Assembly: GCA_934552695.1 (NCBI GenBank)
Contig: CAKTER010000008.1
Coordinates: 1 to 19,078, forward strand
Reading direction: 5' to 3'
Length of the DNA stretch: 19,078 nucleotides
Origin: an uncultured Eubacteriales bacterium
Lineage (GTDB): Bacteria; Bacillota; Clostridia; Lachnospirales; Anaerotignaceae
Below the pieces are notes generated by a model. The model saw nothing but the letters and a program-made list of their open reading frames with translations, was not told where the DNA came from and searched no databases. A program made the translations under genes and the position numbers. Positions 1 through 6,716 of this stretch are shown one piece after another. Position 1 is the stretch's first letter, and each line of letters begins with the position of its first letter.

Positions 1-932
1 ATGACCGCATTCACCCCGGTGGCATGCTGGATGCACTTATCCAGCCCATACAGCAGGCTGCCGCCGCCGGTCATCACCATCCCCCGCTCAAAAATATCCG
101 CCGAAAGCTCCGGAGGGGTTCGCTCCAGCACGCTCCGCACCGCTTCCACAATGGCCTCCACCGGCTCAGTCAGGGCCTCCCGCATCTCATCGGAGGTCAC
201 CGTCACGGTTTTGGGCAGGCCGGTGATAAGGTTCCGGCCCCGGATATCCATGCTCACGGGGATGGTACGCTCAAAGGCCGTCCCAATCTGGATTTTCAGG
301 TTTTCGGCGGTGCGCTCCCCCACCAGGATATTATGGCGCTTCCGCAGGTATTTGATAATGGCTTCGTCAAAGTTATCCCCGGCCACCTTCAGCGAACTGC
401 TGATAACGGCGCCCCCCAGAGAAATCACCGCCACGTCGGTGGTGCCGCCGCCAATGTCCACCACCATACTGCCCATGGGCCGGGAAATATCGATACCGGC
501 GCCAATGGCTGCCGCCAACGGCTCCTCAATCACATACACCCGGCGGCTGCCGGCCCGGCGAGCGGCGTCCTCCACCGCCCGGCGCTCCACCTCGGTGACG
601 CTGGCGGGAACGCAGACCCCAATGCTGGGCTTCACCAGCGATTTTTTGCCCACGGCTTTTTCAATAAAATACGTCAGCATTTTTTCGGTCAGCTCATAGT
701 TGGAGATAACCCCCTCCCGCAAGGGCCGCACCGCCACAATGCTTCCCGGCGTCCGCCCCAGCATCCGGCGGGCGTCCTCGCCGACGGCCAAAACCCGCTG
801 GCTTTCTCGTTCCACCGCCACCACGGAAGGCTCCTGAATTACAACCCCCCGGCCGTGAATATAAATCAGCACCGTGGAGGTGCCCAGGTCAATCCCAATG
901 CTGTCGCCAAATCCCAAAACGTTGAACATCAT
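1..932 (-). CDS. mreB: Rod shape-determining protein MreB/Mbl (3' end outside window)
   Basis: Bacterial actin homologue that polymerises under the membrane and guides lateral cell-wall synthesis. The reverse-strand reading opens with MM, then the N-terminal actin phosphate-1 motif GIDLGTSTV, and later carries the second phosphate loop DIGGGTTDVAVISLGG and an adenosine-type motif MTGGGSLLYG close to the window edge. About 310 codons are visible; family members usually have 330-345, so only the last part is missing. Two adjacent ATGs are possible (932 or 929). A GAGGG lies 4 and 7 bases upstream of them respectively, and a GGAGG lies slightly further away. It follows ctpA on the same strand after a 138-base spacer. 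MreB, Mbl and MreBH cannot be told apart here, so the symbol is nominal. Confidence 0.93.
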   Translation of the reverse strand, partial: MMFNVLGFGDSIGIDLGTSTVLIYIHGRGVVIQEPSVVAVERESQRVLAVGEDARRMLGRTPGSIVAVRPLREGVISNYELTEKMLTYFIEKAVGKKSLVKPSIGVCVPASVTEVERRAVEDAARRAGSRRVYVIEEPLAAAIGAGIDISRPMGSMVVDIGGGTTDVAVISLGGAVISSSLKVAGDNFDEAIIKYLRKRHNILVGERTAENLKIQIGTAFERTIPVSMDIRGRNLITGLPKTVTVTSDEMREALTEPVEAIVEAVRSVLERTPPELSADIFERGMVMTGGGSLLYGLDKCIQHATGVNAV

Positions 933-951
933 CTGCCCTCGCTGCCTCCGT

Positions 952-1056
952 CTTTTGTATTCCCCCGCCGAAATATCCGGCGCACTTCCCTTTGTATTCC
1001 GCCTTCCCGGCGTCCGGCTTCTCTCACGGTTTTCTAATCCTTGTATTCGCTCCGCC
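952..1056 (-). repeat. Three imperfect copies of GGCGG-n-GAATACAA in the ctpA-mreB spacer
   Basis: On the minus strand the octamer GAATACAA occurs three times in 94 bases (plus-strand positions 955-962, 992-999 and 1041-1048). Each is preceded within 0-4 bases by GGCGG and followed by A/G-rich sequence ending in GG or AG. The spacings are 37 and 49 bases. A small hairpin (CGCCG, 7-base loop, CGGCG) sits between the first two plus-strand copies. I recognise no known operator; the copies could be protein-binding sites or RNA elements ahead of mreB. Confidence 0.5.
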
Positions 1057-1070
1057 GGGGCCAAATCCCT

Positions 1071-2309
1071 TTATTTTTCGCCCATTTGTTCCAAAATAAC
1101 CTCCTGGGCCTTTTCCAGCTGGGTGTCCTCGGTGGCATCGGCAGCCAGCTCCGCCTCCACGTCCGGGGCAATGCCCAGCTTATGAATGGATGCCCCGCTG
1201 GGGGTATAGTACCGCTGCATGGTGATTTTCATGGCCGAGCCATCGCCCAAAAAGTACATTTGCTGCACCACGCCTTTCCCAAAGGTCTGGGTCCCCACCA
1301 GGGTGCCCACGCCCCGGTCCTTCACCGCCCCGGCCAAAATCTCCGAGGCCGAAGCACTGCCGCCGTTGACCAGCAGCACCAGCGGCATCCCCAGCCCGGT
1401 GCCGGTGCATTCGTGGTCCTCCCGGCTGCCATTGTAGTCAATGGTGTAAAAGAACAGGCCCTGCGGCACCAGCAGATTGCCAATGGCCTCCACCGTGTCT
1501 ACCAAGCCCCCGGGGTTATTCCGCAAATCGACGATCAGCCCCTGCATCCCCGCCGCCTTCAGGGTATCCAACGCCTCCTGAAACTGCTCGGTGGAATTTT
1601 TGCGGAACTGGGTCAGGCGGATATAGCCCACATTGTCCGGTAGCATTTCGTAGCTAACGGAATCCAGCGTGACCTGGGCCCGCTTCAGGGTAAAGTCCTG
1701 CTCCTTGCTGTCCCGTTCCACGGTCACCGTCACCTCGGTGCCCTTTTCCCCCCGGATACGGCCCACCACATAGTCCAAATCCTTTCCGGCCACGTCCTCG
1801 CCGTCCACGCCCACAATGATGTCCCCGGGCAAAATCCCGGCCTCGCTGCTGGCGGAGTCCTCCAGAACGCTATTCACCACCAGCTCCCCCGTTGTGGGGT
1901 CCATACTCACCACGACCCCAATGCCGTAAAAGCTGCCCTCGTTGGAGGCCAAAAACACATTTACCTCCTCGGCGTTCATATAGGTGGTATAGGGGTCGCC
2001 CTGGCTGTCGGCAATGGCCCGGTACACGCTTTCGTCCAGCTTGTCGTAGTCCACGTCATCGATGTAATACTGGTCCAGGTATTCCATCATGGTTTTCGCT
2101 TTTTCGGTAAGCCCCAAGGCCTCCCCGCTTTTCCGTTGGGAAAGCACAAACCCGGCGCCGGCGGCCACCATCAGGATGAGCGCCGCCACCGTCCCGGTGA
2201 CTACCCCCTGCCAATAGCCCCGTTTCGTTTCCTTCCGGCCCGGCGGCCCGTCCTCCCGGCGCACCCAGCCGGTTTCCTCCGGTTTGTTCGGCTCCTTCGG
2301 TTCGTTCAT
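1071..2309 (-). CDS. ctpA: S41 family C-terminal processing protease (CtpA/CtpB type)
   Basis: Membrane-anchored serine protease acting outside the membrane, 412 aa. A basic and proline-rich cytoplasmic stub (1-33) is followed by one transmembrane helix (about 34-56), a PDZ domain (about 125-200) and the S41 catalytic domain. The catalytic set matches CtpB: serine in NGGSASASEI (Ser318), lysine in TFGKG (Lys345) and a glutamine four residues on (Gln349). Family members degrade or process envelope proteins; in Bacillus CtpB acts in sporulation signalling and sits next to ftsEX, as here. The ATG has a GGGAGG site six bases upstream. A terminator separates it from the preceding M23 gene, and a TATAGT hexamer upstream could be a -10, though I see no good -35. 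Which substrate it cleaves cannot be read from the sequence. Confidence 0.93.
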   Translation of the reverse strand: MNEPKEPNKPEETGWVRREDGPPGRKETKRGYWQGVVTGTVAALILMVAAGAGFVLSQRKSGEALGLTEKAKTMMEYLDQYYIDDVDYDKLDESVYRAIADSQGDPYTTYMNAEEVNVFLASNEGSFYGIGVVVSMDPTTGELVVNSVLEDSASSEAGILPGDIIVGVDGEDVAGKDLDYVVGRIRGEKGTEVTVTVERDSKEQDFTLKRAQVTLDSVSYEMLPDNVGYIRLTQFRKNSTEQFQEALDTLKAAGMQGLIVDLRNNPGGLVDTVEAIGNLLVPQGLFFYTIDYNGSREDHECTGTGLGMPLVLLVNGGSASASEILAGAVKDRGVGTLVGTQTFGKGVVQQMYFLGDGSAMKITMQRYYTPSGASIHKLGIAPDVEAELAADATEDTQLEKAQEVILEQMGEK

Positions 2310-2382
2310 ATCGTTCCTCCCCTCGTTGGGTCTGTTTTACTATATGCCCCTAGGGCCAAATCTTTCGGCCCGGCGGCCTGTC

Positions 2383-2434
2383 AAAAACGGCTCTCCGGCA
2401 TCCCCATTGCTGGAATATTGCCAAAGAGCCGTTT
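2383..2434 (-). terminator. Intrinsic terminator after the M23 hydrolase gene
   Basis: Only four bases beyond the stop codon at 2438, the minus strand can form a 16-bp stem with two G-U pairs. Its outer arms are AAACGGCTCT (minus-strand reading of 2425-2434) and AGAGCCGTTT (reading of 2385-2394), with an inner GGCA/TGCC. The stem runs into a short U tract. It should end much of the ftsEX-M23 transcript before ctpA. Confidence 0.8.
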
Positions 2435-2437
2435 GCC

Positions 2438-3595
2438 TTACCCTTGCAAATAAGGTACCGGGTTGGTATGCTTGCCGTTGACCCGTACCTCGAAGTGGCA
2501 ATGGTTGCCGGTGGAGTTTCCGGTACTGCCGCACTTGGCAATGGTATCCCCCGTCGAAACCGTATCGCCCACCGAAACGCACAGGGAGGAGTTATGCCCG
2601 TACAGGGTCACCAGTCCGCCGCCGTGGTTAATCATCACCGTGTAGCCATAGCCCCGCACCCAGCCGGCGGTAATCACCGTGCCGGAGCCGGCGGCCTTAA
2701 TGGCCGTCCCGTAGGAGGCGGGAATATCCAGCCCGGTATGGAATTCCGTCCCGCTGCCAATGGGCTTATTGCGGGCCACATAGCCGCTGCTCACATAGGT
2801 GCGCCCGGGTACCGGCCACTGAAGCTTACCGCCGGAATAGGCCACTGCCCCGGAATTCCCGCTGCTTCGGGCGGCGGCGGCTTCGGCGGCGGCAATCAGC
2901 CGCTCCACCTCGGCGCTACCGGCCTCCAATTCCGCCAGCTGCTTATTATACGAGGCTTCGTCCTGCTCGTACTGGGCCATTTTGGCCTGTTTTTCGGACT
3001 TCAAATTTTCCAGCGCAGAGGTTTTCTCCCGCTGCTCCCCCACAATGACTTCCTGGGCTTCCTTTTCTTCCTTCATCACCTGAGCGGTTTCGGCAATCTC
3101 GGCTTCCGCCGCCTTCAGCCGCTCCAGCGTGGTATTGTCGTAGTTGATGATGTCGTTTACATACTGCATCCGGGAGAGCATATCGGTAAAGCTTTTGGCC
3201 TCCAAAATAATCTTCAGATACCCAAAGCTGTTGTTCTCCTGCATAAACTTAACCCGGTCCCGGAAGGTATCCCACTGGGCTTCCTTCTCGGCGGTGGCCG
3301 CCTCCCAGCGCACCACGGCGTCGTCGTATTTGGCCGTCGCCTCGTCCAGGGCGGCCTCCAAAACGTCCAGTTCCTGCTGCGCCACATACAGGTTTTGGTC
3401 CAGGGCCTTAATCTCCTCTTCCAGCGAGGACTGCTTGCTTTGCACCTCGGCCAGCGCCGCCTTGGCATCTTTCTGCTGCTGGGCCAGGTTGCTCTGCTTG
3501 GAGCGCAAGTCCGAAAGGGTGCTGGCACACACGTTGCAGGGCAGGGCCGCCGCCAGTAACCAGGCGGTAGCTACCGTAAGCGTTCTTTTTTTCAT
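2438..3595 (-). CDS. Secreted coiled-coil M23 peptidoglycan hydrolase, probable FtsEX partner
   Basis: 385 aa. A signal peptide (1-25, ending VCAS) precedes a long coiled coil rich in Gln, Glu, Lys and Ala (about 26-245), then a C-terminal M23/LytM zinc peptidase domain (about 255-385). The zinc and catalytic positions are all present: HTGLD (His286, Asp290), His334 in LYGHNS, and HCH (His365, His367). The domain is therefore expected to cleave peptidoglycan cross-links, unlike E. coli EnvC, whose LytM domain is degenerate and only activates amidases. The coiled coil resembles EnvC, PcsB and CwlO, which dock on the extracellular loops of FtsX. The gene starts 13 bases after ftsX and its GGGAGG site overlaps the end of ftsX, so translation is probably coupled. 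Confidence 0.92.
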   Translation of the reverse strand: MKKRTLTVATAWLLAAALPCNVCASTLSDLRSKQSNLAQQQKDAKAALAEVQSKQSSLEEEIKALDQNLYVAQQELDVLEAALDEATAKYDDAVVRWEAATAEKEAQWDTFRDRVKFMQENNSFGYLKIILEAKSFTDMLSRMQYVNDIINYDNTTLERLKAAEAEIAETAQVMKEEKEAQEVIVGEQREKTSALENLKSEKQAKMAQYEQDEASYNKQLAELEAGSAEVERLIAAAEAAAARSSGNSGAVAYSGGKLQWPVPGRTYVSSGYVARNKPIGSGTEFHTGLDIPASYGTAIKAAGSGTVITAGWVRGYGYTVMINHGGGLVTLYGHNSSLCVSVGDTVSTGDTIAKCGSTGNSTGNHCHFEVRVNGKHTNPVPYLQG

Positions 3596-3608
3596 ACGGC
3601 TTCCTCCC

Positions 3609-4508
3609 TTATACCTTTAAGTGCTTGCGGATGGACGATACGCTGCCGATAATACCCAGAACCATGCCGCCCACCAGCGAACAGGGTACCAGCCAGCCGA
3701 AAATATCCACCGCATACAGGAAATTGACAATGTTGACAATGGCCGGGAAGGCGTTGGTCATAGCCGCCAGCGCCTGATCGTATACCAGCCAGCCCACCAC
3801 CATGGGAATCGCAGCGCCAATGAGCCCAATCAGCAGGCCCTCGATGAGGAAGGGCCAGCGGATAAACCAGTCGGTGGCCCCCACGAATTTCATAATGTTA
3901 ATCTCGTACCGGCGGGTAAACACCGAAAGCTTAATGGTATTCATAATAATAACCACCGCAATAAGCGCCAGCACCAAAATGGCCAGGCCGCCCACAATGG
4001 TCACCACTTTGTTCACCTTGAGCAAAATGTCGGTTTCGGTTTGGGCATGGTTAATTTTCCGCACGCCCTGCACCTGCTCCAGCTCTGCCACCACCTGGCC
4101 CTGGTTGGCAATGTCGTCCATTTCCACCTGGAAGGAGTGGGACAGGGGGTTGTTGTCCCCGTCGAACCCCGACAAAATATCGTCGGCATTCCATTCCTCC
4201 TTTAGCTCCTCCAGCGCCTCCTCGGGGGAAACGTAGGTGGCCAGGGTCACATGGGGCAGGGCGTTAATCTCCTGTCCAATCCGTACCACATCGTCGGAGG
4301 TCACGTCGTCCTCCAAAAAGGCTACCACGCCCACCGAGTCCTCAATCTGTACCAGCATATATTGGAGGTTTTGCATCACGCAAACCGAAAATGCCACAAT
4401 AAAGAAGCAAGCCGCCACCACCGCAATGGAGGCCACGGTCATCCAGCGGTTCCGGCGCATCCCCGCCAGGGCTTCCGACAAATAGTATTTTAGGGTACTA
4501 AATCGCAT
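3609..4508 (-). CDS. ftsX: Cell-division ABC transporter permease FtsX
   Basis: 299-aa polytopic membrane protein with the FtsX layout: a cytoplasmic start, TM1 at about 22-45, a large extracellular domain (about 46-165), TM2 near 170-195, TM3 near 218-242 and TM4 near 265-290. TM2 is followed by the conserved cytoplasmic stretch FTRRYEINIMKFVGAT. FtsX passes ATP-driven conformational change from FtsE to an extracellular murein hydrolase. It overlaps the end of ftsE by 11 bases and is followed at once by the M23 hydrolase, the expected FtsE-FtsX-hydrolase arrangement. In Firmicutes the system works in elongation or in sporulation entry as well as in division. Confidence 0.96.
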   Translation of the reverse strand: MRFSTLKYYLSEALAGMRRNRWMTVASIAVVAACFFIVAFSVCVMQNLQYMLVQIEDSVGVVAFLEDDVTSDDVVRIGQEINALPHVTLATYVSPEEALEELKEEWNADDILSGFDGDNNPLSHSFQVEMDDIANQGQVVAELEQVQGVRKINHAQTETDILLKVNKVVTIVGGLAILVLALIAVVIIMNTIKLSVFTRRYEINIMKFVGATDWFIRWPFLIEGLLIGLIGAAIPMVVGWLVYDQALAAMTNAFPAIVNIVNFLYAVDIFGWLVPCSLVGGMVLGIIGSVSSIRKHLKV

Positions 4509-5181
4509 CGTCGTAGCCTCCCCGCTTATCCCGGACGACCTTGCCCTTGTGCAGGGTCACCACCCGCTTTTGCATGGCGTCCACAATATCCTTGGCGTGG
4601 GTCGCCACAATCACCGTCGTCCCCCGCTTGTTAATCTCGTCCAAAATCTGCATAATCTCCCAGGCCGTGTTGGGGTCTAGGTTCCCCGTGGGCTCATCGG
4701 CAATCAGCAGGGGCGGGTTGTTCACAATGGCCCGGGCCAAAGCACAGCGCTGCTGTTCCCCGCCGGAAAGCTGGTTGGGCAGGGCCGTGGCCTTTTTTTG
4801 CAAGCCCACCATGGCCAGCACATTGGGGACGCTGCGGCGGATAAGCCGCCGGGGCGCCTCGATGACCTGCATGGCAAAGGCTACGTTGCCGTACACCGTT
4901 TTTTGGGGCAACAGCCGGAAATCCTGAAACACCACACCCATTTGCCGCCGCAGGTAGGGCACCTGGCTGTGCCGCAGGGCGGTGGTGTCAATCTTATTGA
5001 TGCGGATGGTGCCCTCGGTGGGATCCAGCTCCTTCATCAAAAGCTTCATCAGCGTAGACTTGCCGCTGCCGCTGGAGCCCACAATGAACACAAACTCCCC
5101 TTTTTCGATATGTATGTTCACATCCGACAGCCCTACGGAGCCATTGGGATAAACATGGCTAAGATGTTCCACTTCGACCAT
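4498..5181 (-). CDS. ftsE: Cell-division ATP-binding protein FtsE
   Basis: 227-aa ABC ATPase and partner of FtsX. Walker [10 protein letters not shown] is at 35-43, the Q-loop glutamine at about 86 (VVFQDFRLL), signature LSGGEQQR at 138-145, Walker B LLIADEP at 158-164 and the switch histidine at about 195 (VATHAKD). The length and the QDFRLL and NLDP motifs are typical of FtsE. The ATG has AAGGA seven bases upstream. The PucR-like regulator gene stops 21 bases before this start, so the two are likely on one transcript. Confidence 0.96.
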   Translation of the reverse strand: MVEVEHLSHVYPNGSVGLSDVNIHIEKGEFVFIVGSSGSGKSTLMKLLMKELDPTEGTIRINKIDTTALRHSQVPYLRRQMGVVFQDFRLLPQKTVYGNVAFAMQVIEAPRRLIRRSVPNVLAMVGLQKKATALPNQLSGGEQQRCALARAIVNNPPLLIADEPTGNLDPNTAWEIMQILDEINKRGTTVIVATHAKDIVDAMQKRVVTLHKGKVVRDKRGGYDDAI

Positions 5182-5202
5182 AGTGTTCCTTCTTTCCTCC
5201 CC

Positions 5203-6177
5203 TTAGGAGAGCCGATCCATGTAGTGCATATATTGGCTCACCATCAGGGTAATCTTAAAAATAATGGCGTCGTCAAAGTTCCGCAAATCCAGCCCCAGCA
5301 TTTTTTGCAGCTTGTCCAGCCGGTACACCAGGGTGTTCCGGTGGATGTAAAGCTGACGGCTGGTTTCGGAAACGTTCAGGTTGTTCTCGAAGAACTTACT
5401 CACGGTGGCCAGCGTCTCTTCGTCAAAATCGTCGGTGGTCAGGCCGTGCAGCACTTCCTTAATAAACATCCGGCACAGAGGCAGGGGCAGCTGATAAATA
5501 AGGCGGCCAATCCCCAAATGCTCGTAATTGATAATGTACTGCTCCGGTTCAAAAATCTTCCCAATCTCCAAAGCCATTTTGGCTTCCTTATACGACCGGG
5601 ACACATCCTTCAGGTCGGAAACCACGGTACCGATGGTCACATAGGCGGGCTCCCCGGTCTCGGCCAACACGGCGTCGGCAATCAGCCGGGCATTCTTTTC
5701 AATCTCCTCCATGGGCTCCCGTTCCCGCAGCTCCTTTACCAAAATAATGGAGTGCTCGTCCACCGCCGTCACAAAGTCCCGGGTTTTGGCCGGGAACAGC
5801 CCCCGCACCAAATCCACAATGTTCATTTCCTTGTCGATGGTGGTCTCCACCAAATATACAATCCGATGGACGTTGTTTTCGATGTGCAGCTTTTTGGCCC
5901 GGCTGTAAATGTCCACCAGCAGCAGGTTATCCAGCAGCAGGTTCTTTACAAAGTTGTCCTTGTCGTAGCGCTCCTTGTAGGCCACCAGCAGGCTCTGGAT
6001 TTGGAAGGCCGCAATTTTGCCAATGCGATAGCTTTCCTCGTCCTCGCCCTTTACCTGCACCACGTACTCGGTCACGCCGTTGTCGTAGGTTTTAAAATAC
6101 TGATACCCCAACAGCTGCTGGCTGTCCGCCGGGGACGCCACAAAGTTTTCCACCGCATCAATCTGCCGCCCCAGCAT
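5203..6177 (-). CDS. PucR/CdaR-family transcriptional regulator, N-terminally shortened ORF
   Basis: 324 aa from the first ATG after an in-frame amber codon. The C-terminal 60-65 residues form the PucR-type helix-turn-helix (NLNVSETSRQLYIHRNTLVY, then RLDKLQKMLGLDLRNFDDA), as in carbohydrate-diacid regulators and PucR. The middle holds a GGDEF-like/CdaR linker region with the family-like stretch YEHLGIGRLIYQLP. The ATG at 6177 has GGAGGAG five bases upstream, so it can be a real start. The reading frame continues upstream with family-like sequence to an ATG at 6291, interrupted only by TAG at 6232-6234. A full-length protein would have 362 codons. Options are internal or re-initiated translation, readthrough, a recent nonsense mutation or a sequence error. 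Its place just ahead of ftsE suggests joint transcription with ftsEX. The ligand is unknown. Confidence 0.85.
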   Translation of the reverse strand: MLGRQIDAVENFVASPADSQQLLGYQYFKTYDNGVTEYVVQVKGEDEESYRIGKIAAFQIQSLLVAYKERYDKDNFVKNLLLDNLLLVDIYSRAKKLHIENNVHRIVYLVETTIDKEMNIVDLVRGLFPAKTRDFVTAVDEHSIILVKELREREPMEEIEKNARLIADAVLAETGEPAYVTIGTVVSDLKDVSRSYKEAKMALEIGKIFEPEQYIINYEHLGIGRLIYQLPLPLCRMFIKEVLHGLTTDDFDEETLATVSKFFENNLNVSETSRQLYIHRNTLVYRLDKLQKMLGLDLRNFDDAIIFKITLMVSQYMHYMDRLS

Positions 6178-6291
6178 TTGCTCCTCCGTAGCGGCAATAA
6201 CCTTGCCTTCCTTTTCTACGACCGAAAGCTCCTAGCGGGTAATGTTCTTCAGTCCATCGATGGTGTTTTGCAAAATCTGGTTGGAAATCAT
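6178..6291 (-). other. Upstream N-terminal segment of the PucR/CdaR regulator with in-frame TAG
   Basis: From ATG 6291 the frame reads MISNQILQNTIDGLKNITR, then TAG (6232-6234), then ELSVVEKEGKVIAATEEQ, then the ATG at 6177. Residues on both sides of the stop look like one continuous CdaR-type sensor N-terminus, including the 'VxxxEGKVxA' strand. A GGGGTG sequence lies five bases upstream of the ATG at 6291. Codon 20 is the only disruption and no frameshift is needed to join the halves. Confidence 0.7.
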
Positions 6292-6602
6292 ACCTTCACC
6301 CCGTCCTCATCTTTTCGCCCAAACTGTCTTTCCCGCTTCCCGGGCCCCATTCTCCCGGCAGCGGTTCCTCCCGTTCCGGCATTCCAAAAGACCTTATTGA
6401 CCGAAATTACCTGTACATTTTTGCTACAATTCCTTTTCATTCTATACCAAAATACCAAAAAAGGAAAGCTTTTTTCTTTAAAAAATGACATTTTTTATCT
6501 TGGCAATCCATTCCAACCAAAAGGCCAGGGTTGATCTTTATGTTTTCCATCCATTTTTGTGCAAATTATCACATTTTGTTTTTCCCACCCCACAGGAAGT
6601 TG
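6292..6602 (-). other. AT-rich gene-free leader ahead of the PucR-like gene
   Basis: About 310 bases without a convincing gene. The part at 6400-6600 is strikingly AT-rich next to its GC-rich surroundings and contains poly-A/poly-T runs, a perfect palindrome AAAAAAT-GAC-ATTTTTT (6480-6496) and a near-palindromic A/T block around AAGCTT. A 67-codon minus ORF here ends inside the regulator start and has no family-like sequence. The region probably holds the promoter for the regulator-ftsEX operon. Confidence 0.5.
6439..6449 (-). promoter_or_regulatory. Candidate extended -10 promoter for the regulator-ftsEX operon
   Basis: The minus strand reads TGGTATAGAAT, an extended -10 (TG-n-TATAGA) inside AT-rich DNA about 150 bases before the ATG at 6291. 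No good -35 is found at 16-18 bases, so this is only the best candidate in the region. Confidence 0.35.
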
Positions 6603-6640
6603 CACAAACAAAGGGGGCGGCGCCCCGGCGGCCCGCCCCC
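6603..6640 (-). terminator. Probable intrinsic terminator after the 657-aa membrane protein gene
   Basis: On the minus strand GGGGGCGG (6633-6640) pairs with CCGCCCCC (6613-6620) across a 12-base GC-rich loop, followed by CUUUGUUUGU. It lies about 75 bases beyond the stop codon at 6717. The U tract is interrupted by G, so efficiency is uncertain. Confidence 0.55.
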
Positions 6641-6716
6641 GGTTTCCGGCTTAGCCCGGCGATTCCGGCACATTGCACAGTCCCGCCGGTTTGCCGTTTT
6701 TTCCTTGTCCCGGCGT

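Noticed and set aside
24-1037. Plus-strand ORF (337 codons) opposite mreB
   Set aside because: The minus strand encodes clear MreB; this frame is a compositional shadow.
2444-3559. Plus-strand ORF (371 codons) opposite the M23 hydrolase
   Set aside because: Gly/His/Gln-rich shadow of a gene with complete catalytic motifs on the minus strand.
6288-6491. 67-codon minus ORF ahead of the regulator gene
   Set aside because: It lies in the AT-rich leader, has no family-like sequence, and overlaps the probable ATG of the regulator.
4798-6534. Long plus-strand ORF (578 codons) opposite ftsE and the PucR-like gene
   Set aside because: It is antisense to two well-supported genes, rich in His, Gln, Pro and Asn, and has no recognisable domain. 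GC-rich third positions keep the opposite frame open.
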